The notes beneath the pieces were generated by a model that had not been told where the DNA came from, made no database searches, and saw nothing but the letters and a program-made list of their open reading frames with translations. From assembly GCA_011390955.1 (NCBI GenBank), contig JAABRM010000070.1, positions 1-36,386 on the forward strand: 36,386 nucleotides of DNA, in the 5' to 3' direction. Below are positions 16,073-26,625 of the stretch, piece by piece; positions within the stretch are counted from its first letter, which is position 1, and every line of letters starts with the position of its first letter. This DNA is from Oscillatoriales cyanobacterium. Its GTDB lineage: Bacteria > Cyanobacteriota > Cyanobacteriia > Cyanobacteriales > Laspinemataceae. A program made the translations under genes and the position numbers.

Positions 16073-18718
16073 TTAACTTAGATGCAAAGGGTCAACATCA
16101 ATGCTAAGACTGACCCATTTCGGGCAATGCGATCGCAACTGTTCCAAGGGGGGCAATTCCACGGGAATTCCTGGGGCAAATTTGAGCAATATCTGCCACC
16201 GATAGCGATCGCCGATTCGCATAATTGGCGCTGGGGCAGGGCCGAGTAATTCAAAATCATCGGTCAATAAATCATCGGTAAATAAATCATCGGCTGTGGG
16301 TTCTATCGGTTCCCCAGGGTTAACTAATGTAGGGGTCAAGGGCGCTTGACCCTCGGTTAGTGGTTGACCTTTTCTGAAAATTTTTAAAATAGCCGCTAAC
16401 CGTTCCGCAGTGGCGGCCACTTCTCCTTCATTGCCCCCAGTAATGCGGAGTAAAATTAATCGACCATAAGGGGGATAATTCAGGGCTGCCCGTTGCGCCA
16501 GTTCATTAGCAATAAATCCGTCCAAGTCATGCGATCGCACCGCCGAAATCACCGGATGGTCTGGGGTATAGGTTTGAATGATCGCTCGTCCTGGGTCGCG
16601 ACCCCGACCGGTCCGACCCGCCACCTGAGTTAAAGTCTGAAAAGCCCGTTCCGACGCCCGATAATCCGATAAATTCAACAATCCATCCGCTGCCACCACC
16701 CCCACCAAAGTCACTTGGGGTAAGTCCAACCCCTTAGTCAACATTTGCGTACCAATTAATAGATCCGCTTCCCCTTGGGCAAAGCGAGAAATCAGGGCGC
16801 GGTGGGCGCCTTTGGTGCGCGTAGTATCGCTATCAAAGCGAATTAACCGCAACTGGGGAAAATGCTGCGCTAAATGTTGGGCAACTTTCTGGGTGCCGCT
16901 GCCAAAATGCTTAAAATAAGAAGAACCACATTCCGGGCAACGGGTCAAGGGCTCCTGAGTATAGCCGCAATAGTGACAGCGCAACAGTTCCGCCGCGTTT
17001 TCGTGGGGGTGATGATAGGCCAAGGAAACATCACAATGGGGACATTCCATCACATAGCCACAACTGCGACAGGAGATAAAACTGCTATGTCCCCGACGGT
17101 GGATAAATAAAATCCCTTGTTGCTTGGTTTCGATCAGATCGTTTAAAGCCTTTTGCAAAGACTGACTAAAAATTGTCCGGTTGCCTTGGCGCAATTCTTC
17201 GCGCATATCCACTATTTCAATGGGGGGCATGGCTTGCCCGTGAATGCGTTCTGGTAAGGAGACGTAATAAGTAGGAATGGCGGCGGTTTCTTGGGCTTCG
17301 GCGACTTGTACCCAACTTTCTAGGGAGGGAGTGGCAGAACCGAGGATGAGAGGACAGTTGACCAATTCCGCCCGCCATTGGGCGACGGTACGCGCATGAT
17401 AACTTGGGGCGGGTTGGTCTTGTTTGTAGCTGTCGTCGAATTCTTCATCGAGAATAATCAGCCCTAGGTTGGGAAGGGGGGCAAAAATGGCCGATCGCGT
17501 GCCAATGACGATTTGCGGGGTGCCGGTGAGCATAACCCGCCAACTATCGTACCGTTCCCCGTCCGATAGTCCGCTATGATAAATCACGATTTGGTCGCCA
17601 AACCGCGCCCGGAAACGATCTGTGAGTTGTGGGGTGAGGCCAATTTCTGGGACGAGTACCAGGGCGGATTTTCCCTGGGCAAGAATCGGCGCGATCGCCT
17701 GCATATAGACTTCGGTTTTCCCGGAACCCGTCACCCCATGCAATAAAACCAGGGCAAATTGATGCAGAGATTGGATCAGTTCTAATGCCTGAGTTTGATA
17801 ACGGGTCAAGGTTTTGGCTTGGTCGGGTTTCTGGGCCGGTTCTGCCAGAACGCGCAACCGTTCCTGAAGCGAAATAGCTACATAGCCTTTTTCTTCCAAG
17901 GCTTTGACCACGGAGGAACTGGTTTGACAAATTTGCAATAATTCGGTCATCCAGAGTTCTCCTCCCCGACGCCGCAAAATTTCCACTACTTCTTGCTGCC
18001 TGGGGGTGAGGTCATGGGATAGACCTTCTCCGATTAATGTCACCGCTTGGCGCATTTGCGCCCTAGGGGGTTTAGGGGATTCTAGATAACTTTCTACCCA
18101 CCCCCGTTTGAGTAATTCTTTGAGTCCCGATGTGGCTTTGGGCACTTGGCGGCGGATATACTGCCAAGTATAGTCTCCGGTTTTGGCGCTTTGCAGTAAA
18201 TTCAGGATTTGACGACCGGCTGCACTGAGGAAAATATCAGCCCCCGGAGGAATTTGCCCGCTGAGTCTAATCCGGCGTTGCGATCGCGCCAAAAGTCCTG
18301 GTGGCATAGCGGTGCGAATTACCTGGATTAAGGGAGTATAGTAATAAGCCGCTACTCGTTCCAGCAGTTGCCAATAACTCCGAGGGAAAAAACAGGCGAC
18401 TACCACCTCTTCGACATTTTTGATCTGAGTCGCCGCTAAATCATCGGGTAATTTGTCCAGAAATTTAATCGCGATCGCGCCGATTTGCTGTGGACCAAAA
18501 GGCACGGATAAAATATCTCCTGGTTGCACCGATAAATCTGGAGGGATCCGATAAGTAAAGAGTTTTTCCTCCGTTCCCGGTGCATCGACCAACACAGAAA
18601 TCCACTGCGGCTGAGGGCTGGGGTCGTGACGGACTTTGCCGAAATCGTAACTACCCCCAGGTTCTGCCACCCCCCAGGAAAGTAACGGTAATTCTGAGGT
18701 GTTGGTCTGGTAATTCAT
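16073..18718 (-). CDS. priA: Primosomal protein N' (replication restart helicase PriA)
   Basis: 881 residues, slightly long for PriA. It binds stalled forks and reloads the replicative helicase. Domains in order: N-terminal 3' DNA-binding region (WISVLVDAPGTEEKLFTYRI, VPFGPQQIGAIAI); winged-helix region; helicase core with Walker A GVTGSGKTEVYMQ (about residues 329-341), Walker B ILDEEFDDSYKQDQP (about 420-434) and GSATPSLESW. Next is the zinc-binding insert with eight Cys (CRSCGYVMECPHC, CHYCGY, CPECGS; about 553-600), then GTQMLTKGLDLPQVTLVGVV and VAGRTGRGRDPG. The C-terminal part contains an acidic insert (DDLFTDDLLTDDFELLGPAP). The Walker B reads DEEF where many bacterial PriA proteins have DEEH. 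Transcribed alone, convergent with the lipoprotein gene. Confidence 0.96.
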   Translation of the reverse strand: MNYQTNTSELPLLSWGVAEPGGSYDFGKVRHDPSPQPQWISVLVDAPGTEEKLFTYRIPPDLSVQPGDILSVPFGPQQIGAIAIKFLDKLPDDLAATQIKNVEEVVVACFFPRSYWQLLERVAAYYYTPLIQVIRTAMPPGLLARSQRRIRLSGQIPPGADIFLSAAGRQILNLLQSAKTGDYTWQYIRRQVPKATSGLKELLKRGWVESYLESPKPPRAQMRQAVTLIGEGLSHDLTPRQQEVVEILRRRGGELWMTELLQICQTSSSVVKALEEKGYVAISLQERLRVLAEPAQKPDQAKTLTRYQTQALELIQSLHQFALVLLHGVTGSGKTEVYMQAIAPILAQGKSALVLVPEIGLTPQLTDRFRARFGDQIVIYHSGLSDGERYDSWRVMLTGTPQIVIGTRSAIFAPLPNLGLIILDEEFDDSYKQDQPAPSYHARTVAQWRAELVNCPLILGSATPSLESWVQVAEAQETAAIPTYYVSLPERIHGQAMPPIEIVDMREELRQGNRTIFSQSLQKALNDLIETKQQGILFIHRRGHSSFISCRSCGYVMECPHCDVSLAYHHPHENAAELLRCHYCGYTQEPLTRCPECGSSYFKHFGSGTQKVAQHLAQHFPQLRLIRFDSDTTRTKGAHRALISRFAQGEADLLIGTQMLTKGLDLPQVTLVGVVAADGLLNLSDYRASERAFQTLTQVAGRTGRGRDPGRAIIQTYTPDHPVISAVRSHDLDGFIANELAQRAALNYPPYGRLILLRITGGNEGEVAATAERLAAILKIFRKGQPLTEGQAPLTPTLVNPGEPIEPTADDLFTDDLLTDDFELLGPAPAPIMRIGDRYRWQILLKFAPGIPVELPPLEQLRSHCPKWVSLSIDVDPLHLS

Positions 18719-19666
18719 CGCGGACTATTAACCCTGTAGCTGAACATTCTAAATGTTAACATTTAGGATGTTTTTTTTGTTGGTTGTTGGTTATTTGTTA
18801 TTGGTTGGTTGTTGGTTGTTGATAGTTGGTTGTTGATAGTTAATATTTGTCAGGAAATGTTGACTTTTAGGAAAAATTAAATATATTTTCGGAAATTTAG
18901 TTAAATAATAAGTATTATAACCGCTATAAATCTTGGATGTACTATAAGCAATATCAAGATTTTAATTAATATTAAAATTATTAGCAAAAATTTGGTGCAA
19001 TTATCAAAAATAGCTTATTTTCTCTAGTTTATAGTGTATTTTAGGCATTTTTTGCTTGTTTTTTTAGGGCAATAAAAATTAATTTTACCGGTTCATATCC
19101 AATATTTTGTGTAAAAACAATAAAAATTTGGCTATAAACTGAGTAAAAAATTAATAAATTAGCAAAATTTATGCTTTTCATAAATAAAAATAATTATATC
19201 ACTTTTTCCGCCAATTAATGTTATTAATTAAAAATGGGCAGCAGACGACGGATCAGATTTGGCAAAAAACGGCTCAGTAGATCCGGATCGCAGAGGGAGT
19301 CGCGGCTCAGATTTGGCCAAAAACGGCTCAGTAAACGCGGGTCAAATTTACCAAAATAAAGCATTTTTTCACGCTATATATAGTGGGTTAAATTATTTAA
19401 ACGCTACATTTAGATTTTTAGTCAAAATTTTGGCGTCGCTCTTGACGATCATTTTTAGAAAGACTATAATTTTAGTAATATTTACCTACGGAGATTTACT
19501 GATCCGCAAGTGATCTGGATCTTTTCAAAAAAATAGGCGATCTTAGAAATTAAGCAGGGTTTAAAACAGTGGGAAAGCAGAAACCGGGTAAACAAAGGTC
19601 AGCATCTCGATTTCCGCCACCCAATCGACGAAAAACCCGGTTTCTACATAATTCAGGGGTACTACC
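18719..19666. other. 948-bp gene-free, AT-rich region upstream of the giant protease
   Basis: Starts with TTGTTGGTTG-type short repeats (about 18776-18845). Next is a stretch of roughly 400 bp that is much richer in A/T than the genes around it (about 18850-19250). A 27-bp direct repeat beginning TCAGATTTGGC follows at 19253-19279 and 19307-19333 (one mismatch, 54-bp spacing). Two AGAAACC-type palindromes lie at about 19579-19650. An 84-codon frame spans the direct repeat but has no convincing gene features. The region probably holds the promoter and leader of the 19667 gene. Confidence 0.6.
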
Positions 19667-22600
19667 ATGCCTTTACTTGAGGATACGACCTATACCACCA
19701 GCCCTTTTGACCAAACTTTCGGCACCGATCCGCTGTTAAATGGAATTAATCCAGATGACCCTCTATCTACTCAGACCGAAAATGCTGGATATGGTTCGGA
19801 AGATGATGTGATTCCCGATAGCTTCACGGGAGAAAATGTCCCGGAGAGTGGAGTGTCAGACCTGGGCAGCAGTGAGTTAGACGAGTTGCCGGGGTCGAGT
19901 TCTGCCGATCAAGCAGAGGACGAAATGGTTGAGGGTGATACCGATCCTTTGACCAAGGAACCCTTAAGTTCAGATAGCAGTTCGGTACTGGAAGATACAG
20001 AGGGCGATCCGCTGATTAATCCTGGTTTGGCAGCGGATGATGCTTTGGCAGCGGATGAAGTGTTGGCAACGGATGAAGTGCTGGCAACGGATGAAGTGCT
20101 GGCAACGGATGAAGTGCTGGCAACGGATGGGATAACGGATGAAACAACAGATAACTCATCCGCTGCCAACTTATCGGATAACACAGCAGACAACCTATCC
20201 GCTGCCAACTCATCGGATAACACCACCGACGACTCATCCGCTGCCAACTTATCGGATGACACCACCGACAACTCATCCGCTGCCAACTCATCGGATAATG
20301 ATGCGGCAGCGGATGCGGTTGAAACCAATTTTCTCAATATAGAAGATATTTTTGAGTCAGGAACTTTCACTGTAGGCAGTTCAGGTGAAGTCGGATTTGA
20401 GTTCCTGTTTGATGGTGGTGCTTATAAGGGACAAGTGGCGATCGTCTCTTTGGCAGGATTAGAAGAATTTGAACCGGGTTCAACAGAATTTATTCAGGAA
20501 ATGACCCGCCGCGCTTTGAGTAATTCCGAATTGGGTTATGTGGCAATTTCTGACCAGACAGACGGGGCAAAATTTACTGGGAATTTAGGAGAAGGGAATA
20601 GTAATTCAGGCGAGTATCAGGGCGTAAAAACCTTTAAGATGCGTCCCGGTGAGACTTTTGGGATTATGTTAGTCCCCAATGGCACCGTGCAGGAAGTATT
20701 TGACAATCCGACCATTGGTGGGGCAAAGCGTCCGCTATTTTCGATGGTCACAGCGAATCCTAATGAAGCTTTTCATGTAGGACAAATTGCTGATGTGACC
20801 GGGGCTGGCAATACCTTTGTTCTGGAAGATTTGCGAGTCGATAAAGGGACAGATAAGGATTTCAACGATATTATCTTCCAAATTACGGGTGCGACGGGTG
20901 TTGCAGTCAACTTGGATGATGTGATTAATCCAAATAAAGATTGGCGCGATTCTGAGTTAGGCAAGGAGTTGATTTCTTATGTGATTGGTGAGGAATTAGA
21001 AGAACCGATCGCGGAAACTCCTGAAGAACCAGAGTCACCAGAAGAACCCTCTGAACCTGTAGCGGAAACTCCCGAAGAACCGGAAACTCCCGAAGAACCA
21101 GAAACTCCTTCTGAACCTTCTGAACCTGTAGCGGAAACTCCCGAAGAACCGGAAACTCCCTCAGAACCGGAAACTCCCGAAGAACCTTCTGAACCTGTAG
21201 CTGAACAACCCTCAGAACCGGAAACTCCCGAAGAACCGGAAACTCCCGAAGAACCTTCTGAACCTGTAGCTGAACAACCCTCAGAACCAGAAACTCCCGA
21301 AGAACCTTCTGAACCTGTTGCTGAACAACCCTCAGAACCAGAAACTCCCGAAGAACCTTCTGAACCTGTTGCTGAACAACCCTCAGAACCGGAAACTCCC
21401 GAAGAACCTTCTGAACCTGTTGCTGAACAACCCTCAGAACCGGAAACTCCCGAAGAACCTTCTGAACCTGTTGCTGAACAACCCTCAGAACCAGAAACTC
21501 CCGAAGAACCTTCTGAACCTATTGCCGAACAACCCTCAGAACCGGAAACTCCCGAAGAACCAGAACAAGCACTAACTCCAGCCCCTCCAGCATGGAAATT
21601 AGCAGTCGAACGAGCTTCGGATCTCAGCACTTATGATCCAGAAGCACTTGCAGCGACTCGTCAATGGTTAGTTAATCTTCCTGAAGGTCAATCTCCAGAA
21701 GAGTTGGCAAGTAGTTTGGGAGCTAAATATATTGGTGAATCAGAACATATTTCCAACACATACATTTGGGAATTTTCTGATGATCTTACTCCAAATGAAG
21801 TATCCCAAAAATTAAGAAATATTGCAACCATTGAATTTTCTGTTCCTTTAGTAACTCAGGAAGCTGTTTTTGATTTCATTCCTAATGACGAATTTTTTAA
21901 ATGGCAATGGCATCTGCAAAATACAGGTAAACTAGGCGGGACAGTGGGAGCAGATGCTAATGTCACATCAGCTTGGGATTCAGTGCAAGGAAAAGGAGTC
22001 GTCATCGGAGTTATTGATGATGCTTTAGAGCATAGCCATGAAGATTTAAACAACAATTATCGAGCAGATTTGAGTTGGGACTTCAAAGATAATGATTCCG
22101 ATCCTTCTCCTACTTCCTCTAAGGAAAATCACGGGACAAGTGTGGCAGGCATTGCAGCGGCTGAAGGAAATAATGGAATTGGAGTTAGTGGTGTTGCTCC
22201 AGAAGCATCAATTGCAGGACTGCGACTAGGTGTACTAAATGATACAAAAGAAGCAAATGCTTTGTCTCATAAACCACAAGATATTGATATTTATCAAAAC
22301 AGTTGGAGTCCCACGAATTCTCTTGATTTAAAAAGCCCTGGGCTTCTAACATTGAAAGCTTTAGAGGATGGAGTTGAAAAGGGTCGTGCCGGACTAGGAA
22401 ATATTTACGTTTTCTCTGCTGGCAACAATCGCGAACGTAAATTTGATGAAGATGGCAATTTAACTTATTATGGTGATGATAATGTCAATAACAATGGTTA
22501 TGCAAACTCGCGATTCACAATTGCTGTAGGAGCGATCGATGATAATGGAGTTCACTCTTCCTACAGCGAACCCGGTGCGGCTCTGTTTGTTTCTGCATAT

Positions 22601-25600
22601 TCTAGCGGCAACTCGCGACGGAGTACAGTTACTACCGATCTTAGTGGTTCTTCTGGAACTAATTATTTGAAAGAATGGAATTGGGCAGATACTCAAGAAT
22701 ATACATTTTTTGGTGGAACATCTTCGGCTGCTCCTTTAGTTTCTGGTGTTGTCGCTTTGATGTTAGAGGCAAACCCGACTTTAACTTGGCGCGACGTTCA
22801 ACACATTATCGCCAAAACTGCTCGGAAAAACGACATCTCACATTCTGATTGGTCGGTCAATGGTGCTGGATACGATATCAATCACTTCTATGGTTTTGGT
22901 GCAATTGATGCGGCAGCGGCTGTGAGTGCTGCGAAAACATGGCAAACCGTCGCACCCCAAGTCTCACATACGACGGGTGAGATTAAAGTGAACGCAACAA
23001 TTCCTGACAATCAATCAGGCGGCATCTCTAAGACGATTAACATCAGTCAGGATATTAATTTGGAGTCGGTGGAAGTCGTTTTTGATGCCACTCACTCTAA
23101 TCGTGGTGATTTAGAGGTAGTTCTCATTTCTCCGAGCGGAACCGAGTCAGTTTTAGCTGAAAAACGACCAGACTCAGGAGATAATTATTCCCACTGGGTC
23201 TTCAATACAGTTCGTAACTGGGGAGAATCATCGAAAGGAACTTGGAAATTACGGGTTTCAGATAAGTCGAGCGGAAACGTTGGTGTTTGGGACTCTTGGC
23301 AACTTAATTTCTATGGAACCGAGCAGCCAGTTGTTAAACCCACCGTTACCATCAACGCAAATGACTCCGAAGCCAGCGAACCTAATAACGATGGTGAATT
23401 TACCGTCACCCGTGATGGTGACACCAGTTCGCCTCTGACGGTCAACTACTCCGTATTCGGAGGTGCGATCGCAGGAAACGACTACGAAGATTTAGGCAAT
23501 TCCATTGTTATTCCCGCAGGTTCGACCACAGCTAAAATTCCTGTCCGCGTTCTGGATGATTCCCTTGTGGAAAGTAATGAAACTGTAGTAGTGAACTTGG
23601 CATCCAGCAACAGCTATGTGTTGGGAACTGCCAAGAGTGCAACAGTCAATATTGCTGACAACGATATTGCCAAATCCACCATCAATTTGTATCTCAGTGA
23701 CAGCTACGGGTACGAACGCAACTCTGGTGAAACTCCCGACGATGCTCAGTTCTATGTCTCTCGCAGCGGTGGGGATAACAGCAAAGCCGAAACCGTGTAC
23801 TACTCAGTCAGTGGCAGTGCCACCAACGGCAGCGACTACAGCTATCTTTCTGGCTATGTCACCATCTCGGCAGGTTCAAGCTATGCTTACATCCCGGTAG
23901 ATATCACCAATGACAGCAGTTATGAGAGCACCGAGCAAGTTCAACTGACCTTAAACAGCAATAGCAACTATATTGTTGGCAGCAACACCACTCGTACCGT
24001 CAATATTTACGACAACGATGTTGCCAAATCCACCATCAATTTGTATCTCAGTGACAGCTACGGGTACGAACGCAACTCTGGTGAAACTCCCGACGATGCT
24101 CAGTTCTATGTCTCTCGCAGCGGTGGGGATAACAGCAAAGCCGAAACCGTGTACTACTCAGTCAGTGGCAGTGCCACCAACGGCAGCGACTACAGCTATC
24201 TTTCTGGCTATGTCACCATCTCGGCAGGTTCAAGCTATGCTTACATCCCGGTAGATATCACCAATGACAGCAGTTATGAGAGCACCGAGCAAGTTCAACT
24301 GACCTTAAACAGCAATAGCAACTATATTGTTGGCAGCAACACCACTCGTACCGTCAATATTTACGACAACGATGTTGCCAAATCCACCATCACCATTAAC
24401 AGTTATGACAACTATGCCACTGAAGATGGTAACTCCGGTTACGTGAAAGTGAGCCGCAGTGGTGGAAACAACAGCCAGAGTGAACGGGTGTACTACAGCA
24501 TCAGTGGCAGTGCCAGCAATGGCAATGACTACAGCTACCTAAACAGCTATATCGACATTCCCGCTGGGTCAACCACCGCTTACATTCCCATTAATCCGAT
24601 TAATGACAGTATCTACGAGGGAACCGAAACCGTTAGCATTAACCTGCAATCGAGTTCTGCCTACAATAGTGGCAGCAGTACCAGTGGCATGGTTTACATC
24701 TACGACAATGACCCGCAACCTAAATCCACGATTAACATCAGTAATTACGATCTCTATGCGATGGAAGGTGTCCACCAAGGTTCCATTCAAGTAACTCGCA
24801 GTGGTGGAAACAACAGCCAGAGTGAACGGGTGTACTACAGCATCAGCGGCAGTGCCACCAATGGCAATGACTACACCTACCTCCCTGGTTACATCGATAT
24901 CCCGACTGGCTCAACGACAGCTTACATCACCGTCCGTCCGAATAATGACAGCGACTACGAAGGGACGGAAGACGTGCGCGTCAACCTCCAATCGAATTCC
25001 AACTACAATACGGGTAGCAGTACCAGTGGGTATGTGTACATCTACGACGACGATCCGCAACCTAAATCCACTATAGAGCAATCTCTGATTGGAGTGACTT
25101 GGAATGGAAGTTTGGTGGAATTGGATACCACAACAGGTTCTAGTACCACGATCGGTTATCCAGGATTTTCCAAATTAAATTCTCTAGCTGTTGACTCCCA
25201 AGGCGATCTATACACCATTCCTGAGTCCGACTCTAACACAGGATTATTAATTAAAATCGATCCTCAAACCGGCCAAGGAACGATCGCGACAACATTTAAT
25301 AATGACTTTAATGGAGTTAAAGCCAGCGTTCGCGACTTAGCCTTCTCCAGTGATGGAATGTTGTACGGCATTCACGATAACGGCGGACCGAATTCCGTTG
25401 GCGAAGATAGTTTGTTCAAACTAAATCCGAATACAGGAGAAGTGACACTCATTGGTAATACGGGATTGTCTAGCTTACAAAGTCTAGCAGTTGCTTCAGA
25501 TGCTACTCTCTATAGCTGGGACTTCTTTAATGGCGTAGGCTTAGTGACGATTAACCCATTTACTGGAGTTGCAACAGATGTTAACGAATCCTTGAACAGT

Positions 25601-25759
25601 AATGAGAACATCCAGGATTTAGCTTTTGACTCTAATGGAATTTTGTACGGTGCAGGAGAAGGAAATGCACTTTATAAAATTGATCCGATTACAGGTAAAG
25701 CAACTCAGGTGAGTTCTAGCACCGGAGTCCGTGGGATTGCGTTTGTCCCAAAAACTTAA
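19667..25759 (+). CDS. Giant secreted subtilisin/kexin-like protease with DUF4114, Calx-beta and propeller-like regions
   Basis: 2030 residues, no N-terminal signal peptide, very acidic. Residues ~1-220: low-complexity acidic linker with VLATDE and DNSSAANLS repeats. ~225-418: DUF4114 ([23 protein letters not shown]). ~444-635: Pro/Glu repeats. ~640-735: likely propeptide. ~738-1095: S8 protease with Asp784 ([16 protein letters not shown]), His822 ([12 protein letters not shown]), oxyanion Asn920 (SAGNN) and Ser1019 ([12 protein letters not shown]). ~1108-1215: proprotein-convertase P domain ([14 protein letters not shown]). ~1225-1803: five Calx-beta repeats, the second and third identical. 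~1804-2030: propeller-like repeats ([25 protein letters not shown]). Calcium-dependent extracellular proteolysis is likely, and export by type I secretion is inferred. Followed by a prolyl isomerase gene. Confidence 0.92.
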   Translation: MPLLEDTTYTTSPFDQTFGTDPLLNGINPDDPLSTQTENAGYGSEDDVIPDSFTGENVPESGVSDLGSSELDELPGSSSADQAEDEMVEGDTDPLTKEPLSSDSSSVLEDTEGDPLINPGLAADDALAADEVLATDEVLATDEVLATDEVLATDGITDETTDNSSAANLSDNTADNLSAANSSDNTTDDSSAANLSDDTTDNSSAANSSDNDAAADAVETNFLNIEDIFESGTFTVGSSGEVGFEFLFDGGAYKGQVAIVSLAGLEEFEPGSTEFIQEMTRRALSNSELGYVAISDQTDGAKFTGNLGEGNSNSGEYQGVKTFKMRPGETFGIMLVPNGTVQEVFDNPTIGGAKRPLFSMVTANPNEAFHVGQIADVTGAGNTFVLEDLRVDKGTDKDFNDIIFQITGATGVAVNLDDVINPNKDWRDSELGKELISYVIGEELEEPIAETPEEPESPEEPSEPVAETPEEPETPEEPETPSEPSEPVAETPEEPETPSEPETPEEPSEPVAEQPSEPETPEEPETPEEPSEPVAEQPSEPETPEEPSEPVAEQPSEPETPEEPSEPVAEQPSEPETPEEPSEPVAEQPSEPETPEEPSEPVAEQPSEPETPEEPSEPIAEQPSEPETPEEPEQALTPAPPAWKLAVERASDLSTYDPEALAATRQWLVNLPEGQSPEELASSLGAKYIGESEHISNTYIWEFSDDLTPNEVSQKLRNIATIEFSVPLVTQEAVFDFIPNDEFFKWQWHLQNTGKLGGTVGADANVTSAWDSVQGKGVVIGVIDDALEHSHEDLNNNYRADLSWDFKDNDSDPSPTSSKENHGTSVAGIAAAEGNNGIGVSGVAPEASIAGLRLGVLNDTKEANALSHKPQDIDIYQNSWSPTNSLDLKSPGLLTLKALEDGVEKGRAGLGNIYVFSAGNNRERKFDEDGNLTYYGDDNVNNNGYANSRFTIAVGAIDDNGVHSSYSEPGAALFVSAYSSGNSRRSTVTTDLSGSSGTNYLKEWNWADTQEYTFFGGTSSAAPLVSGVVALMLEANPTLTWRDVQHIIAKTARKNDISHSDWSVNGAGYDINHFYGFGAIDAAAAVSAAKTWQTVAPQVSHTTGEIKVNATIPDNQSGGISKTINISQDINLESVEVVFDATHSNRGDLEVVLISPSGTESVLAEKRPDSGDNYSHWVFNTVRNWGESSKGTWKLRVSDKSSGNVGVWDSWQLNFYGTEQPVVKPTVTINANDSEASEPNNDGEFTVTRDGDTSSPLTVNYSVFGGAIAGNDYEDLGNSIVIPAGSTTAKIPVRVLDDSLVESNETVVVNLASSNSYVLGTAKSATVNIADNDIAKSTINLYLSDSYGYERNSGETPDDAQFYVSRSGGDNSKAETVYYSVSGSATNGSDYSYLSGYVTISAGSSYAYIPVDITNDSSYESTEQVQLTLNSNSNYIVGSNTTRTVNIYDNDVAKSTINLYLSDSYGYERNSGETPDDAQFYVSRSGGDNSKAETVYYSVSGSATNGSDYSYLSGYVTISAGSSYAYIPVDITNDSSYESTEQVQLTLNSNSNYIVGSNTTRTVNIYDNDVAKSTITINSYDNYATEDGNSGYVKVSRSGGNNSQSERVYYSISGSASNGNDYSYLNSYIDIPAGSTTAYIPINPINDSIYEGTETVSINLQSSSAYNSGSSTSGMVYIYDNDPQPKSTINISNYDLYAMEGVHQGSIQVTRSGGNNSQSERVYYSISGSATNGNDYTYLPGYIDIPTGSTTAYITVRPNNDSDYEGTEDVRVNLQSNSNYNTGSSTSGYVYIYDDDPQPKSTIEQSLIGVTWNGSLVELDTTTGSSTTIGYPGFSKLNSLAVDSQGDLYTIPESDSNTGLLIKIDPQTGQGTIATTFNNDFNGVKASVRDLAFSSDGMLYGIHDNGGPNSVGEDSLFKLNPNTGEVTLIGNTGLSSLQSLAVASDATLYSWDFFNGVGLVTINPFTGVATDVNESLNSNENIQDLAFDSNGILYGAGEGNALYKIDPITGKATQVSSSTGVRGIAFVPKT
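20026..20310 (+). repeat. Coding repeats in the acidic N-terminal linker
   Basis: Four near-identical 21-bp units (GATGAAGTGCTGGCAACG, VLATDE type) at about 20050-20130. They are followed by 39-42-bp units encoding [12 protein letters not shown] from about 20154 to 20310. All keep frame. Confidence 0.85.
20998..21571 (+). repeat. Coding Pro/Glu repeats, 51-bp units
   Basis: Irregular ETPEEP and SEPVAE units resolve into about six nearly identical 51-bp (17-residue) units, [17 protein letters not shown], across 21190-21560. They separate the DUF4114 domain from the protease. The minus strand is also open here, but this reflects repeat composition. Confidence 0.88.
23669..24376 (+). repeat. 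Apparently identical 354-bp tandem duplication of a Calx-beta repeat
   Basis: Copy one is 23669-24022 and copy two 24023-24376. Both begin GCCAAATCCACCATCAATTT and encode the same 118 residues, and the bases appear identical throughout by eye. Neighbouring Calx-beta repeats (24377-25075) are clearly diverged, so this pair is recent or kept alike by gene conversion. Confidence 0.92.
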
Positions 25760-25797
25760 GTTGAATCGCTCGCTAATCTACAAAAATTAACTCAAAT

Positions 25798-25836
25798 AAA
25801 GGCGATTGTTTCGTCAGCATAACAATCGCCTTTTAT
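25798..25836 (+). terminator. Terminator-like hairpin between the protease and the isomerase
   Basis: AAAGGCGATTGTT (25798-25810) pairs perfectly with AACAATCGCCTTT (25821-25833) around a 10-base loop and is followed by TAT. The T-run is short. The isomerase Shine-Dalgarno comes right after, so this may be a partial terminator that lowers expression of the second gene. Confidence 0.65.
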
Positions 25837-25857
25837 CAAACATAAGGAAGCATCAAC

Positions 25858-26625
25858 ATGGAACCCACAAATATCCCATTTATCAAAGTTAACGAAGACT
25901 CTATTTCTCTTGGTGACGCTCTAGACTATCTCAAAGCAGCCGGTGGCTACCATCGGATGATGACAGATATCATGCGACAATACTTGCTGCAAAAAGAACT
26001 GGAACAGCGACCCGATATTAAATTTAGTAATTTTCAAGTCGATCAAGCGGTGATGGATTTTCGAGTCGCCAATAATTTGGTCGAACCGAAACTGTTTCAA
26101 GAATGGATGCAGGTTAATGGAGTCAATTACGATGAGTTTCGCAAAAATATTGCGTTTGGGTTCAAAGTGGAACAGTTGAAAAACGAGTTGACAGAACCTA
26201 AGCTAGAAGAATATTTCCAAGAACAGAAACCTTTGCTCGATCGCGTCATTCTGTCTCGTTTGATTGTCAAAGATCAAGAACTCGCCGAAAACCTGAAAGT
26301 AAAAATATTAGACGATCGCACTCAATTTGAATCATTAGTTCGCGCCTATTCGATCGTGGACGATCGCGCAGCCAATGGCATGATGGGTGCAGTTCCTAAA
26401 GGCAAAATGCCGAATATTATGAAAACCGCGATCGATTTAGCCAACCCCGGAGAAATTGTCGGCCCATTGGAAATTGATGGTCGCTATTGTTTGTTCCGCG
26501 TTGAAAAATTCCTGCCCGCTTCCTTAGAAGAAAAACCGATCCAACATGAGCTAAAAAATCAGTTATTCGATCGGTGGATACAAGAAAAACTTAAATCATT
26601 GAATATTCAATGGGAATTTGAGTAA
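25858..26625 (+). CDS. Parvulin-type peptidylprolyl isomerase (PpiC/SurA-like)
   Basis: 255 residues from ATG 25858, with AAGGAAG upstream. There is no signal peptide, so it is probably cytoplasmic. The N-terminal helical chaperone-like part (MRQYLLQKELEQRPDIKFSN, NYDEFRKNIAFGFKVEQLKN) resembles SurA/PpiC. A rotamase domain occupies about 125-225: LSRLIVKDQELAENLKVKIL, QFESLVRAYSIVDDRAANGM, MGAVPKGKMPNIMKTAIDLA, GPLEIDGRYCLFRVEKFLP. In cyanobacteria such cytosolic parvulins often sit beside type I secretion substrates and their transporters. Lying 98 bp after a signal-less giant protease, it probably helps that protein fold or stay export-competent (inference). No transporter genes are in the window. 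Confidence 0.83.
   Translation: MEPTNIPFIKVNEDSISLGDALDYLKAAGGYHRMMTDIMRQYLLQKELEQRPDIKFSNFQVDQAVMDFRVANNLVEPKLFQEWMQVNGVNYDEFRKNIAFGFKVEQLKNELTEPKLEEYFQEQKPLLDRVILSRLIVKDQELAENLKVKILDDRTQFESLVRAYSIVDDRAANGMMGAVPKGKMPNIMKTAIDLANPGEIVGPLEIDGRYCLFRVEKFLPASLEEKPIQHELKNQLFDRWIQEKLKSLNIQWEFE

Noticed and set aside
19259-19513. 84-codon frame with AKNGSV twice
   Set aside because: Formed by the 27-bp direct repeat in an AT-rich leader; no ribosome site or family.
20977-21630. 217-codon minus-strand frame, GSEGSSGVS repeats
   Set aside because: Shadow of the Pro/Glu repeats within the protease gene.
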